Below, in pieces: positions 17,588 through 25,582 of a stretch of 64,000 bases of DNA (positions within the stretch are counted from its first letter, which is position 1; the number at the start of each line of letters is the position of its first letter). Both the position numbers and the translations under genes were made by a program. The notes under the pieces are model-generated. The model worked only from the letters and a program-made list of their open reading frames with translations, searched no databases and had not been told where the DNA came from. The stretch covers positions 62,001-126,000 of the forward strand of contig NZ_FMWL01000007.1 in assembly GCF_900103005.1 (NCBI RefSeq), written 5' to 3'. This stretch comes from Acidaminobacter hydrogenoformans DSM 2784 (GTDB taxonomy: Bacteria; Bacillota; Clostridia; Peptostreptococcales; Acidaminobacteraceae).

Positions 17588-19132
17588 TTACCTCAATTCG
17601 TAAACAGTAGTATACCACTCCGGCGTGTGAATATAGCGGGCGATTCTTATGCTGTAAGTGTCGTCCCGGAACCGGAGCAGCTTTGATCCCCGCACTGCGA
17701 GGATCGCCTCGAGCTCAGGATACCATTTCGAAACATCTCCATAGAGGATGTTCCATTTTGGGTTGCGGGCAATGTAAGCCAGCTCGTCAGTCAGTATAAT
17801 GTAATGGATGTCGTTGGCGTTTAGATAGTCTTCCAGAGACAGGCCATTTTCCGTTAAGAATTCAAGGTTTCTAAAGTCCAGCAGGGCTCCGGGCGGGAAG
17901 GCATATTCTGTGTTCAGATTGCCGAGCACCTTTGAATCTGCTGGGATGACGGATCTGATCTGTGATAAATAACCTTCGTAATCATCCCTGGAGGTTTCCA
18001 AAGCCTCCAAAGAAGTGCCGTATGCAGCGAGGGCTATGAGGAGGATTAGAAAGCTGTGGTGCCAGGAACATCCAAAAGGCTTTGAATTATTAAGTGCAGT
18101 AAGCTTACCTGCCCATTTTCCCCGTTCGGAGGCCTGCTTAAGTGCTTCGAGACCTCCCGCCAAAATCATGATGAGCCATGGAAAGGCGAAAAGGATCGAG
18201 GTGGGGTTGAAGCGACCTATTATGAATAAAGCTGCGTTCAGGACAACCAGAGCGGTCAGGCCTATGGCAGAAGCCCGCTGCCTGGGCGTCAGTGCGGCTA
18301 TGAGGGCTGCAGCGGGCAGCGCGGTGAGCCATGCACGAACATCGGCATTATAATAAGTGGCACTGATTCGGTGGAAGAGCTTCAGGTAGAAATCCCTGAA
18401 GTTTTCGAGGCGGCCCGCGGCGTCCGCGGTCACTTCGAGGGTGTCGCCATAGCTGAGGTAGTTTGTAAAAAAATGAGGGTCCAGAGCGAGACTGGTGCCC
18501 ACAAGAGCCAATAGCGAGATGATGTGGATTCCGGCGAAAATCAGCGTATCTTTTCTTTGGATCACAAGGAGGATGAAGAATAGGATAGCCGCCGCTATGA
18601 AACCGTTTGGATGGAGCCACAGACCGGCAGCGCTGAGGACTGCGCCAGTTATGAGCCGCCCGGCCAGGAGCCGCTCCAAGGCAGCAAGCATAAAAAACAG
18701 AACGACAATTTCCTGCCTGGCGGTATGGCTGGCATAGACAAATTGGGCGGAGGTACCAAGGAGTAAGGCGGTCAGGGAGGACGTGGTCCCGGAGAGTCCA
18801 ATTCGGATCAGGAGCTTTCTGAAAGTGACCAGAGTGAGGACGCCAAAGAAAAGAGACATCAGCCGCACGGCGAATATGTTGTAGCCCAGTGTCAGCAACC
18901 AAGGCATCTGAAGGCTGTGAAACAGCAGTTTGATCGCGTGGGGATTGCGGGGGTAGAGGTCAAAGAAGGGTTCTGTGACTTGAAAGGACCCTTGAGTCAT
19001 TATTTGCCGGGTAAGCCCACTAAGCCAGCTTTCGTCCGAATGGACAAAAGGGAAGCGCGTCAACCAAAAGAGGCTTAGGAGTGCGTAAGCTGCGAGCATA
19101 ACGAAAAACCAATGTTTGCGGAGAAATTGCAT
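17588..19132 (-). CDS. ArnT/PMT-like membrane glycosyltransferase
   Basis: A 514-residue protein with about eleven to twelve hydrophobic segments over residues 10-395 and a soluble C-terminal region. Near the N-terminus, between the first two membrane segments, is FPFVHSDESWLSG, the acidic motif used for catalysis and metal binding by lipid-linked glycosyltransferases of the ArnT/PMT (GT39/GT83) fold. These enzymes act on the outer face of the membrane with a polyprenyl-phosphate sugar donor. It converges on the WecE-like/glycosyltransferase pair, and the three together resemble an ArnB-ArnC-ArnT set. Donor and acceptor are unknown. Confidence 0.8.
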   Translation of the reverse strand: MQFLRKHWFFVMLAAYALLSLFWLTRFPFVHSDESWLSGLTRQIMTQGSFQVTEPFFDLYPRNPHAIKLLFHSLQMPWLLTLGYNIFAVRLMSLFFGVLTLVTFRKLLIRIGLSGTTSSLTALLLGTSAQFVYASHTARQEIVVLFFMLAALERLLAGRLITGAVLSAAGLWLHPNGFIAAAILFFILLVIQRKDTLIFAGIHIISLLALVGTSLALDPHFFTNYLSYGDTLEVTADAAGRLENFRDFYLKLFHRISATYYNADVRAWLTALPAAALIAALTPRQRASAIGLTALVVLNAALFIIGRFNPTSILFAFPWLIMILAGGLEALKQASERGKWAGKLTALNNSKPFGCSWHHSFLILLIALAAYGTSLEALETSRDDYEGYLSQIRSVIPADSKVLGNLNTEYAFPPGALLDFRNLEFLTENGLSLEDYLNANDIHYIILTDELAYIARNPKWNILYGDVSKWYPELEAILAVRGSKLLRFRDDTYSIRIARYIHTPEWYTTVYELR

Positions 19133-19352
19133 TGTTTTGGCGTCCTCCCTTCAAAAAGATTGGTTATATTATAGCATAGTGACAAGATCTTAACGATCTA
19201 TGACAATAAGAAATACTGTATTAGCAAATCTAATATCTAAATAGGCTGGCCTTAAGGTATAATGATATCAGATTCGTTTGTAAATTATTTAACAATCATT
19301 TGGCGTGTTTGACTTGTCTCCCTTAAAGGCACGACTCACGCAGGAGGGTATT
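19133..19352. promoter_or_regulatory. divergent spacer between ArnT-like and rhodanese genes
   Basis: About 220 bp of AT-rich DNA with GGTATAATG (TATAAT at 19258-19263) as a possible -10 for the rhodanese genes, but no convincing -35. Nothing else was recognised. Confidence 0.3.
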
Positions 19353-20258
19353 ATGCAGAAACAAACGAAAAAATGGCTCCTCAGTTTACTGTTGGTATTA
19401 TTGATAGGCACTTTGGCCGCTTGCGCGGGCAGCACGGCCTATACAGATGCCCAAAACATTGTTGAAGCATCTGCGCTCGCCGACCTGATGGCTCAGGAGG
19501 GCGTTGTGGTCATTGACGCGCGTTCAAGTGAGGATTATGCCAAAGGGCACCTCAAAGGCGCAGTCAATCTTTCGCCGGATGAGCTCAATGGTCAGGGTAC
19601 AATTCCAAGTATGCTTGGAACCCCGCAGCAATTCAACCGCGTTATGAGCAAAGGCGGCATTTTGCCGGACTCTACGGTCATCATTTATGATGCAAACGGC
19701 GGCGTTTCCTCTGGCAGATTATGGTGGGCCATGAAAGCTTTTGGTCATGAGAACGTCAAGGTTGTCAACGGCGGCGCATCAGCTATTGTCAATGCCGGAC
19801 TTGAGATCAGCGGCGACGCGACACAAGTCACAAGTTCAGCTTACAGCTCTAAAGGGATGGACGCTTCTATTGTAGCGACTATTGATGACGTCAAAGACGC
19901 AGTAGCGAATGGCACTGCCACTATCATTGATGTCAGGACCCCGGCAGAGTTTGATGAGGGCGCGATCCCTACGTCGATCCTGTACCCTCATACCTCAAAT
20001 CTTTACAGTGACGGTACATTTAAATCCGCAAGAGATATCTATTTGAACTACAAGGATCTCGGTTTAGAAAAAGAGACGCCAGTCATCCTTTACTGCAAGT
20101 CCTCTTACCGCGCGACACAGACCATGCTTCTTTTACAGGAAGCCGGCTTCAGCAACGTCAAGGTTTATGACGGCGCTTGGCTCGAGTGGAGTGTATCCGG
20201 TGAAGAGACGACCTCACCAGCAGGGCCTGTCGAAGCAACTGTACAAGATGCTTCTTAA
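19353..20258 (+). CDS. two-domain rhodanese lipoprotein (thiosulfate sulfurtransferase-like)
   Basis: A 301-residue exported lipoprotein: MQKQTKKWLLSLLLVLLIG followed by lipobox LAAC gives a lipidated cysteine near residue 24. Two rhodanese domains follow (about 40-160 and 175-290). The first keeps VVVIDARSSEDYAKGHLKGA but has no catalytic cysteine (IIYDANGGVSSG). The second has the active-site loop YCKSSYRA near residue 249. This inactive/active order is that of thiosulfate and mercaptopyruvate sulfurtransferases. ATG 19353 has CAGGAGGG upstream; an earlier in-frame ATG at 19305 lacks one. It acts outside the membrane and is followed 41 nt later by a second rhodanese lipoprotein. Confidence 0.9.
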   Translation: MQKQTKKWLLSLLLVLLIGTLAACAGSTAYTDAQNIVEASALADLMAQEGVVVIDARSSEDYAKGHLKGAVNLSPDELNGQGTIPSMLGTPQQFNRVMSKGGILPDSTVIIYDANGGVSSGRLWWAMKAFGHENVKVVNGGASAIVNAGLEISGDATQVTSSAYSSKGMDASIVATIDDVKDAVANGTATIIDVRTPAEFDEGAIPTSILYPHTSNLYSDGTFKSARDIYLNYKDLGLEKETPVILYCKSSYRATQTMLLLQEAGFSNVKVYDGAWLEWSVSGEETTSPAGPVEATVQDAS

Positions 20259-20299
20259 GGATAGTTTAGAAACAATCATAATCAATTAGGGGGATTAAA

Positions 20300-21274
20300 A
20301 TGAAAAATCGTTTTAAATGGCTGTCGCTGCTTATGATTTTAGTACTTGCGCTCAGCGCGGGCGCTTGCGCAAAACCAGCAGAAGCACAAGCACCAATGGA
20401 AGCCGCTCCAACTGAAACACCTGCTGAAACGCCTGCAGAAGCACCTGCTGAAGCAGATGTCGTTGGCGACTTAGTCAACAGCTACTTTGCCAATATGCCG
20501 GCTGATGTTTACAAGATTTCCGACAAGGACTTTGTAGCAGCAGTTGCTGCTGGTACAGACGCGTTTATCCTTGACATCCGTTCTGCTGCGGATTATGAAG
20601 CTGGTCACGTAAAAGGTGCCGTCAATGCGCCTTGGGGCCCTGCGATCGCAGAAAACCTTAAATTTATCCCAGCGGATAAAACGGTCTACGTTTACTGCTA
20701 CACTGGCCAAACGGCTGGTCAAGCGGTCAATACGCTGAATGTCGCTGGCTTTGACGCGAAGAGCGTTCACCTTGGCTGGAACATGGGTATTTCTAAAGTT
20801 GAAGGCGTTGCGGATGTTACTGAAACAACGGCTAACGCGTTCCCGACTGCTGAAACGGCTATTGATCCTGCTGTTCAAGCGGCTATGGATGCTTACTACA
20901 CTGGCCTTGCTGCTGTTAAAGAAACCAAGTATGCAAACTACAAGGTTTCTGAAGATGACCTCAAAGCTATGGTTGACGCTAACGACGACAGCATTTACAT
21001 CCTGGATGTCCGTAAAGCTGAAGATTACGCGAAGGGCCACATTGCCGGCGCGGAGAATCTTCCTTTCGGCAAAGGCATGGAAGCTGGCTTCTCAGCGCTT
21101 CCTATGGATAAGACAGTAGTTGTCTACTGCTACACTGGCCAAACGGCAGGCCAAGCAGTTGCAGGCATGAGACTCGCAGGTATTGACGCAGTATCCCTCA
21201 ACGGTGGTGCAGGCATGGAAGCCAACCAGCCAATGGGTTGGGTCAACAAAGGCTACGAGTTAGTTGTAGAATAG
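20300..21274 (+). CDS. tandem rhodanese lipoprotein with two active-site cysteines
   Basis: A 324-residue lipoprotein: signal MKNRFKWLSLLMILVLALS, lipobox AGAC, then a Pro/Thr/Glu/Ala-rich linker of about 30 residues and two rhodanese domains (about 70-175 and 210-320). Both domains carry the same active loop CYTGQTAGQAV, so unlike its neighbour both look catalytic; they also share DIRSAADYEAGHVKGAVNAP and DVRKAEDYAKGHIAGAENLP, pointing to internal duplication. GGGGG precedes ATG 20300. Codon use here is strikingly even and C/T-rich, as in highly expressed genes. A sulfur-transfer role outside the cell, feeding the YeeE/TusA uptake system, is inference. Confidence 0.9.
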   Translation: MKNRFKWLSLLMILVLALSAGACAKPAEAQAPMEAAPTETPAETPAEAPAEADVVGDLVNSYFANMPADVYKISDKDFVAAVAAGTDAFILDIRSAADYEAGHVKGAVNAPWGPAIAENLKFIPADKTVYVYCYTGQTAGQAVNTLNVAGFDAKSVHLGWNMGISKVEGVADVTETTANAFPTAETAIDPAVQAAMDAYYTGLAAVKETKYANYKVSEDDLKAMVDANDDSIYILDVRKAEDYAKGHIAGAENLPFGKGMEAGFSALPMDKTVVVYCYTGQTAGQAVAGMRLAGIDAVSLNGGAGMEANQPMGWVNKGYELVVE

Positions 21275-21327
21275 TACGAAACCAAACGTCCGCGAAAGCT
21301 AACATTCGTGAAAGCTAACAGACGTGC

Positions 21328-21393
21328 ATAAACAAAAGCGACACCTCGCAGAAGAGAGCTTGCTCTCGGAAGCGAGGTGTCGCTTTTGTTTAT
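21328..21393. terminator. long terminator hairpin after the rhodanese genes
   Basis: A 22-bp perfect stem (21328-21349 with 21372-21393) encloses a smaller hairpin GAGAG-CTTG-CTCTC. The right arm includes CGCTTTTGTTTAT. It ends the rhodanese transcript and holds copy 1 of a 31-nt repeat. Confidence 0.8.
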
Positions 21394-21507
21394 ATAGGGC
21401 GCAGCCCGCGACCGAAGCGCAGCACAGCGGAGCGAGGTGCACGTCTGGTGCTGTGAGGTGAAAGATATTCAAAAGGGCAGAAGAGAGCTTGCTCTCGGAA
21501 GCGAGGT
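21348..21507 (+). repeat. 31-nt direct repeat pair with flanking similarity
   Basis: An identical 31-nt sequence occurs at 21348-21378 and 21477-21507, each followed by a related stretch (TATATAGGGCGCAGCC... and TATATAAGGCGCAAGC..., then ACCGA(A/G)CG(A/C)AGC). The second copy has lost most of the left hairpin arm. It looks like a duplicated terminator/repeat unit. Confidence 0.75.
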
Positions 21508-21610
21508 TCTGTTTTTATATTTATATAAGGCGCAAGCTACAACCGAGCGAAGCAAGGGCGCGACCGCAACGGAATACACACTTGGTACCGTGACAGTCTG
21601 GTCGGGCCCA

Positions 21611-21680
21611 GTCCCGCACCATATGCCCCTGTCCCGCACCATATGCCCCTGTCCCGCACCACAAGCCCCTGTCCCTCCCC
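21611..21680 (+). repeat. 20-bp tandem repeat with GTCCCGCACC units
   Basis: Three 20-nt units (21611-21630 and 21631-21650 identical, 21651-21670 with three changes) plus half a diverged unit to 21680. The first unit is preceded by GGGCCCA, recreating the arm of the palindromic element at 13727-13787. Confidence 0.85.
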
Positions 21681-21744
21681 AAAATCTGGTGGGTTTGACT
21701 TTTAACAGGCGTGATGGTATATTAATTTTACAGTAGAAAAACCA

Positions 21745-21832
21745 CAGAGGGAGTAACAACCTGCCCCAGTGCAGGTTCAAAGTCGTCATGACGGCGCAGG
21801 CCCGGCTTTGAATGTTGAATTGTGAGACTCTG
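21745..21832 (+). promoter_or_regulatory. yybP-ykoY manganese riboswitch aptamer
   Basis: The 88-nt leader follows the known yybP-ykoY pattern: 5' CAGAGGGAGTAAC (21745-21757), a small hairpin CCTGC...GCAGG, CAAAGTCGTCA (21778-21788), the partner CCGGCTTTG (21802-21810), and closing GAGACTCTG (21824-21832) whose CTCTG pairs with CAGAG. Family members bind Mn2+ and sit before Mn2+ exporters, including P-type ATPases, as here. The 3' strand of the closing helix is shared with the terminator below. Confidence 0.88.
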
Positions 21833-21866
21833 CACCCGTGAACGGACGTGGTGGGGAGTTTTTTTG
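21828..21866 (+). terminator. riboswitch-controlled terminator
   Basis: ACTCTGCACC pairs with GGTGGGGAGT (one mismatch), followed by seven T residues. Its left arm overlaps the 3' strand of the aptamer's closing helix, so metal binding should prevent terminator formation and turn the ATPase on. Confidence 0.75.
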
Positions 21867-21893
21867 CGTTCAAAATTGACAGGAGGAATCGCA

Positions 21894-24554
21894 GTGCTTA
21901 CAAAGGAAGAACTCAAGAATGGAAAGTTTCATACCCAGGACATTGGGGCGGTCATGGAGACGCTGGGAACAGCCCCAAGCGGCTTGACCCAGGCGGAGGC
22001 ACAGGCCCGGCAGGCACAGTTCGGGAAAAATGTCCTTGATGAAGGCAAAAAGAAGAGCCTGCTCGTTAAATTTCTGGAGCAGTTCAAAGATCTGATGATC
22101 ATAGTCCTGATTGCCGCATCCGTGGTGTCGGGGCTGGTGGGTGAGTGGACGGACACGGCTATCATAATGGCGGTGGTCCTCCTCAACGCCATTATGGGCG
22201 TGGTCCAGGAGAGCAAGGCGGAGCAGGCCCTTGAGGCCCTCAAGAAAATGTCCGCCCAGAGCATCCGCGTCAAGCGGGACGGGCAGATTAGCGAGGTGGC
22301 CACCTCAGAAGCGGTTCCCGGTGATCTCCTTTACCTGGAGGCAGGGGACCTGGTGCCTGCCGATGGTCGCTTGATCGAATCCGCCAGCCTAAAGTCCGAG
22401 GAATCCGCCCTAACCGGCGAATCCGTGCCTGTCGAAAAGCACATTGAGGCCCTGGAGGACACAGAGGCGGTCATAGGCGACCGAAAGAACATGATCTACT
22501 CCGGCTCCAGCATCACCTATGGCCGGGGGATCGCCATAGTCACGGCAACTGGCATGCAGACGGAGGTCGGAAAAATTGCCCAGCAGCTCACGGGGGACAT
22601 GGACACGACTACACCCCTCCAGAAGAAAATGGCTGAGCTCAGTAAAATTTTGTCCGTTCTGGTCGTCTTTATAGCAGCTTTGATGTTCGTAGTCGGCATC
22701 TTGCGGGGACAGGACCGATTTGACATGTTTATGACGGCCATCAGCCTCGCGGTGGCAGCGATTCCGGAAGGTCTGCCGGCGGTCATCACCATTGTCCTCT
22801 CCATTGGCGTCCAGAAAATGTCCAAGAAAAACGCCATTATCCGCAAGCTGTCCGCGGTCGAAACCCTGGGTTCGACCCAAGTCATCTGCTCGGACAAGAC
22901 GGGTACCCTGACGCAAAACAAAATGACCGTCAAAGAAATCTTCGCCGGCATGGCTTCGAGTACAGCAGAGGAAGCTGACCCGCAAAACGTTGACGTGAAG
23001 ACCTTTATTGAAGCCATAGCCCTCTGCAACGATTCAAAGAAATCTGCCGATGGCAGCAACGAGCCCTACATGGGCGACCCAACCGAAACCGCACTTGTCA
23101 TCTACGGTGACGAAAAGGGCTTTCAGAAGAAGGCACTGGACAAATCCTACCCACGTGTTGGAGAGCTGCCGTTTGACTCCGAGAGGAAGCTCATGTCTAC
23201 CGTTCACAAGACTGAGGAAGGCCTCAGGATGACCACCAAGGGCGCGCCGGATGTACTCCTGGCCCGCTGTACCTATTACAGGGAAAATGGCGAAACTAAG
23301 CCTATGACTGAAGAAACTCGAAAAGCAATCGTTTCAGCCAACACCGCCATGGCCTCCAAGGCCCTGCGCGTTCTGGCCGCGGCGGAAAAATTCATTGAGA
23401 AGGATCCTTCCAAGCTGAAGGCTGATCAGGATGAGCAAGACATGATTTTCCTCGGGCTGGTGGGTATGATCGATCCACCGCGGGAAGAAGCGAAAGCGGC
23501 AGTGGCGACCTGTGTCAGAGCCGGTATTCAGCCTATTATGATCACTGGTGACCACAAGGAGACCGCCGCAGCGATCGCCAAAGAGCTCAACATTTTAAAA
23601 GAAGGTGACTTGATCATCACAGGTGCCGAACTGGCGGCCATTCCTGAGCCGGATTTCGAAAAAACCGTTCAGAAATATTCTGTCTATGCCAGGGTTTCTC
23701 CGGAGCACAAGGTGAGAATTGTCGACGCCTGGCAGAAGCAAGGCAAAATTGTGGCTATGACCGGTGACGGCGTCAACGACGCGCCGGCGATCCGCAGCGC
23801 GGATATAGGCATAGGCATGGGCATTACGGGCACAGATGTGTCCAAAGGCGTGGCCAACATGGTCCTGGCGGATGACAACTTCGCGACCATTGTCACGGCG
23901 GTGGAAGAGGGCCGCAAGATTTACGCGAATATCCGTAAAAGTGTACAGTTTCTCCTGACCTGTAACCTGGGTGAAATTGTAACCATATTTGTAGGCACCA
24001 TGATGGGCTGGACAGTGCTGCTGCCTATTCACATCCTCTGGGTCAACCTGGTGACGGATTCTTTGCCAGCACTGGCACTTGGCGTTGAAAAGGCTGAGGA
24101 TGACGTCATGGATCAGCCGCCAAGGGATCCTAAGGCAAGTTTCTTCAGTGATGGCGTTGGTATCAGCATTGCATTCAGAGGGGTGATTCAGGGCCTTATT
24201 ACACTGTCCGCGTACTGGTATGGGGAGACCCATTACAACCACGAAATTGCCATGACCATGGCCTTTGCGACTCTGGGACTGATTCAGCTGGCCCACGCCA
24301 TGAATACGAGAAGCAACGAGAAGTCAATCTTCAAAATAGGCTTCTTCAGCAACCGCTTCATGAATGGTGCGATCCTACTCACTTCCGTATTGCAGGTCGG
24401 CATCATTCTGATCCCTGGACTCAACAGCCTTTTCCGGGTGACGCACCTGAGCCTGAGCCAGTGGGGCGTTGTCCTGGCAGCGTCCTTGTCCATCATTCCA
24501 ATCGTCGAGGTCATCAAGCTGATTACCAGAGCCATGGGCAAAAAACAAGGCTAA
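21894..24554 (+). CDS. P-type cation-transporting ATPase, probable Mn2+ (or Ca2+) exporter
   Basis: An 886-residue P-type ATPase of the P2A (SERCA/PMR1-like) kind. Blocks in order: N-terminal cation ATPase domain, actuator LTGESVPVEK (near 183), membrane motif with AAIPEGLPAV (near 291), phosphorylation site CSDKTGTLTQNKMTV (near 334), nucleotide-binding domain with KGAPDVLLARC (near 449), and hinge AMTGDGVNDAPAIRSADIGIGMG (near 622). Membrane segments follow to the C-terminus. GTG 21894 has AGGAGG seven bases upstream; the longer open frame from 21822 runs through the riboswitch and is rejected. Control by a Mn2+-sensing leader makes Mn2+ export the best reading. Confidence 0.93.
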   Translation: MLTKEELKNGKFHTQDIGAVMETLGTAPSGLTQAEAQARQAQFGKNVLDEGKKKSLLVKFLEQFKDLMIIVLIAASVVSGLVGEWTDTAIIMAVVLLNAIMGVVQESKAEQALEALKKMSAQSIRVKRDGQISEVATSEAVPGDLLYLEAGDLVPADGRLIESASLKSEESALTGESVPVEKHIEALEDTEAVIGDRKNMIYSGSSITYGRGIAIVTATGMQTEVGKIAQQLTGDMDTTTPLQKKMAELSKILSVLVVFIAALMFVVGILRGQDRFDMFMTAISLAVAAIPEGLPAVITIVLSIGVQKMSKKNAIIRKLSAVETLGSTQVICSDKTGTLTQNKMTVKEIFAGMASSTAEEADPQNVDVKTFIEAIALCNDSKKSADGSNEPYMGDPTETALVIYGDEKGFQKKALDKSYPRVGELPFDSERKLMSTVHKTEEGLRMTTKGAPDVLLARCTYYRENGETKPMTEETRKAIVSANTAMASKALRVLAAAEKFIEKDPSKLKADQDEQDMIFLGLVGMIDPPREEAKAAVATCVRAGIQPIMITGDHKETAAAIAKELNILKEGDLIITGAELAAIPEPDFEKTVQKYSVYARVSPEHKVRIVDAWQKQGKIVAMTGDGVNDAPAIRSADIGIGMGITGTDVSKGVANMVLADDNFATIVTAVEEGRKIYANIRKSVQFLLTCNLGEIVTIFVGTMMGWTVLLPIHILWVNLVTDSLPALALGVEKAEDDVMDQPPRDPKASFFSDGVGISIAFRGVIQGLITLSAYWYGETHYNHEIAMTMAFATLGLIQLAHAMNTRSNEKSIFKIGFFSNRFMNGAILLTSVLQVGIILIPGLNSLFRVTHLSLSQWGVVLAASLSIIPIVEVIKLITRAMGKKQG

Positions 24555-24568
24555 AATGTCAGTCAGAC

Positions 24569-24578
24569 GTGGTATAAT
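24569..24578 (+). promoter_or_regulatory. extended -10 promoter for cvfB
   Basis: CGTGGTATAAT contains TGG directly before TATAAT (24573-24578), an extended -10 element about 38 nt upstream of the cvfB start. No clear -35. Confidence 0.45.
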
Positions 24579-24615
24579 CAAACGAGATGAACCGTGAGCC
24601 TTTAGGAGGTTGCAA

Positions 24616-25476
24616 ATGATCAGATTGGGAGAAATTCAGTCACTGAAAGTCATCAACAAAACGCCGCAGGGCGTTTACCTCAACGAGCCTGAACCGGGGC
24701 CGGAGGAAGCGGCAGACGTTCTGCTGCCAAAGAAATTTGTGCCTGAAGATCTTGAGGAAGGTCAGCTGATTGAGGTCTTCATTTACAGGGATTCCGAGGA
24801 TCGAATGGTCGCTACGACTAAAACGCCACTCATTAAAATGGGCGAAATTGCCTGGCTGAGGGTTGTGGATCTTACGACGCGAGGCGCCTTTTTGGATTGG
24901 GGTCTGGAGCGGGATCTTTTCCTCCCCACCAAAGAATCTACCATGACCGTAAAAAAAGGGCAAAAATGCCTGGTGGGCCTATATGTAGACCGGACCGGCC
25001 GGCTTTGCGCCACCATGAACCTGTACAGGCTGCTGGACCACAACGCGCCTTATCAGCTTGAGGAATGGGTCGAGGGGACTATCTATGATATTAAGGATGG
25101 GTTTGGCGCCTTTGTTGCCGTGGATGACCGGTTCAGCGGTTTGATCCGCGAGCGGGAAATCATAGCGCCGCTCAAAGCCGGAGAGACAGTGAGGGCAAGG
25201 GTCATTGAGGTTCGTGAGGATGGGAAGCTTACCTTGAGCCTTAGGGACAAGGCTCACAAAATGATTGACGGCGACGCCGCGAAGCTCCACGAGGCGCTGA
25301 TTAAGGCAGGCGGTACGCTGATGCTGGATGACCACTCGGATCCGGATGAGATAAAGCTGATCCTTGGGATGAGCAAGAAGGCCTTTAAACGGGCTGTGGG
25401 GAGACTGCTGCGGGACGGCGTTATAGAAAAGACAGAGCGGCATACGCAGCTTAAGAAAGAGGATGGGGAGAACTGA
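24616..25476 (+). CDS. CvfB/YitL-like S1-domain RNA-binding protein
   Basis: A 286-residue protein with S1-like beta-barrels: IRLGEIQSLKVINKTPQGVYL (about 1-60), IKMGEIAWLRVVDLTTRGAFLDWGLERDLFLP (about 70-130), and WVEGTIYDIKDGFGAFVAVDDRFSGLI (about 150-215). It ends in a winged-helix (SDPDEIKLILGMSKKAFKRAVGRLLRDGVIEK), the layout of CvfB/YitL proteins. The family binds RNA and influences virulence or growth in Firmicutes. ATG 24616 is chosen six bases after AGGAGG; an in-frame TTG at 24610 is too close to it. Confidence 0.9.
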   Translation: MIRLGEIQSLKVINKTPQGVYLNEPEPGPEEAADVLLPKKFVPEDLEEGQLIEVFIYRDSEDRMVATTKTPLIKMGEIAWLRVVDLTTRGAFLDWGLERDLFLPTKESTMTVKKGQKCLVGLYVDRTGRLCATMNLYRLLDHNAPYQLEEWVEGTIYDIKDGFGAFVAVDDRFSGLIREREIIAPLKAGETVRARVIEVREDGKLTLSLRDKAHKMIDGDAAKLHEALIKAGGTLMLDDHSDPDEIKLILGMSKKAFKRAVGRLLRDGVIEKTERHTQLKKEDGEN

Positions 25477-25487
25477 GACCATCGGCA
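25477..25487 (+). repeat. intergenic motif GACCATCGGCA, copy 3
   Basis: Exact copy beginning right after the cvfB stop codon, followed by AAA as at the other sites. Confidence 0.6.
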
Positions 25488-25511
25488 AAACAATTAATGG
25501 TAAGTGTTTTC

Positions 25512-25550
25512 CCGAGAGCTCAAGTCGGCGCTAATCGCCGGAGCTCCCGG
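25512..25550 (+). other. structured spacer before hisS
   Basis: CCGAGAGCTC and GAGCTCCCGG form an imperfect outer stem, with CGGCG-CTAAT-CGCCG as an inner hairpin. No T-tract follows, so it may be a weak terminator, a processing site or a leader structure for hisS; no T-box consensus was seen. Confidence 0.4.
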
Positions 25551-25582
25551 AGATTTGACATAATTTGAGGAGGCTTGCTACT

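Noticed and set aside
21437..21736. 99-codon open frame in the repeat-rich spacer
   Set aside because: Runs through the direct and tandem repeats and has no family match or ribosome-binding site; it arises from repeat composition.
21822..21893. Longer N-terminus for the P-type ATPase
   Set aside because: This stretch is the riboswitch 3' strand and terminator; AGGAGG correctly spaced before GTG 21894 fixes the start.
22358..22368. Reverse complement of the same 11-mer
   Set aside because: Lies in the VPADGRL codons of the P-type ATPase actuator domain; coding constraint explains it.
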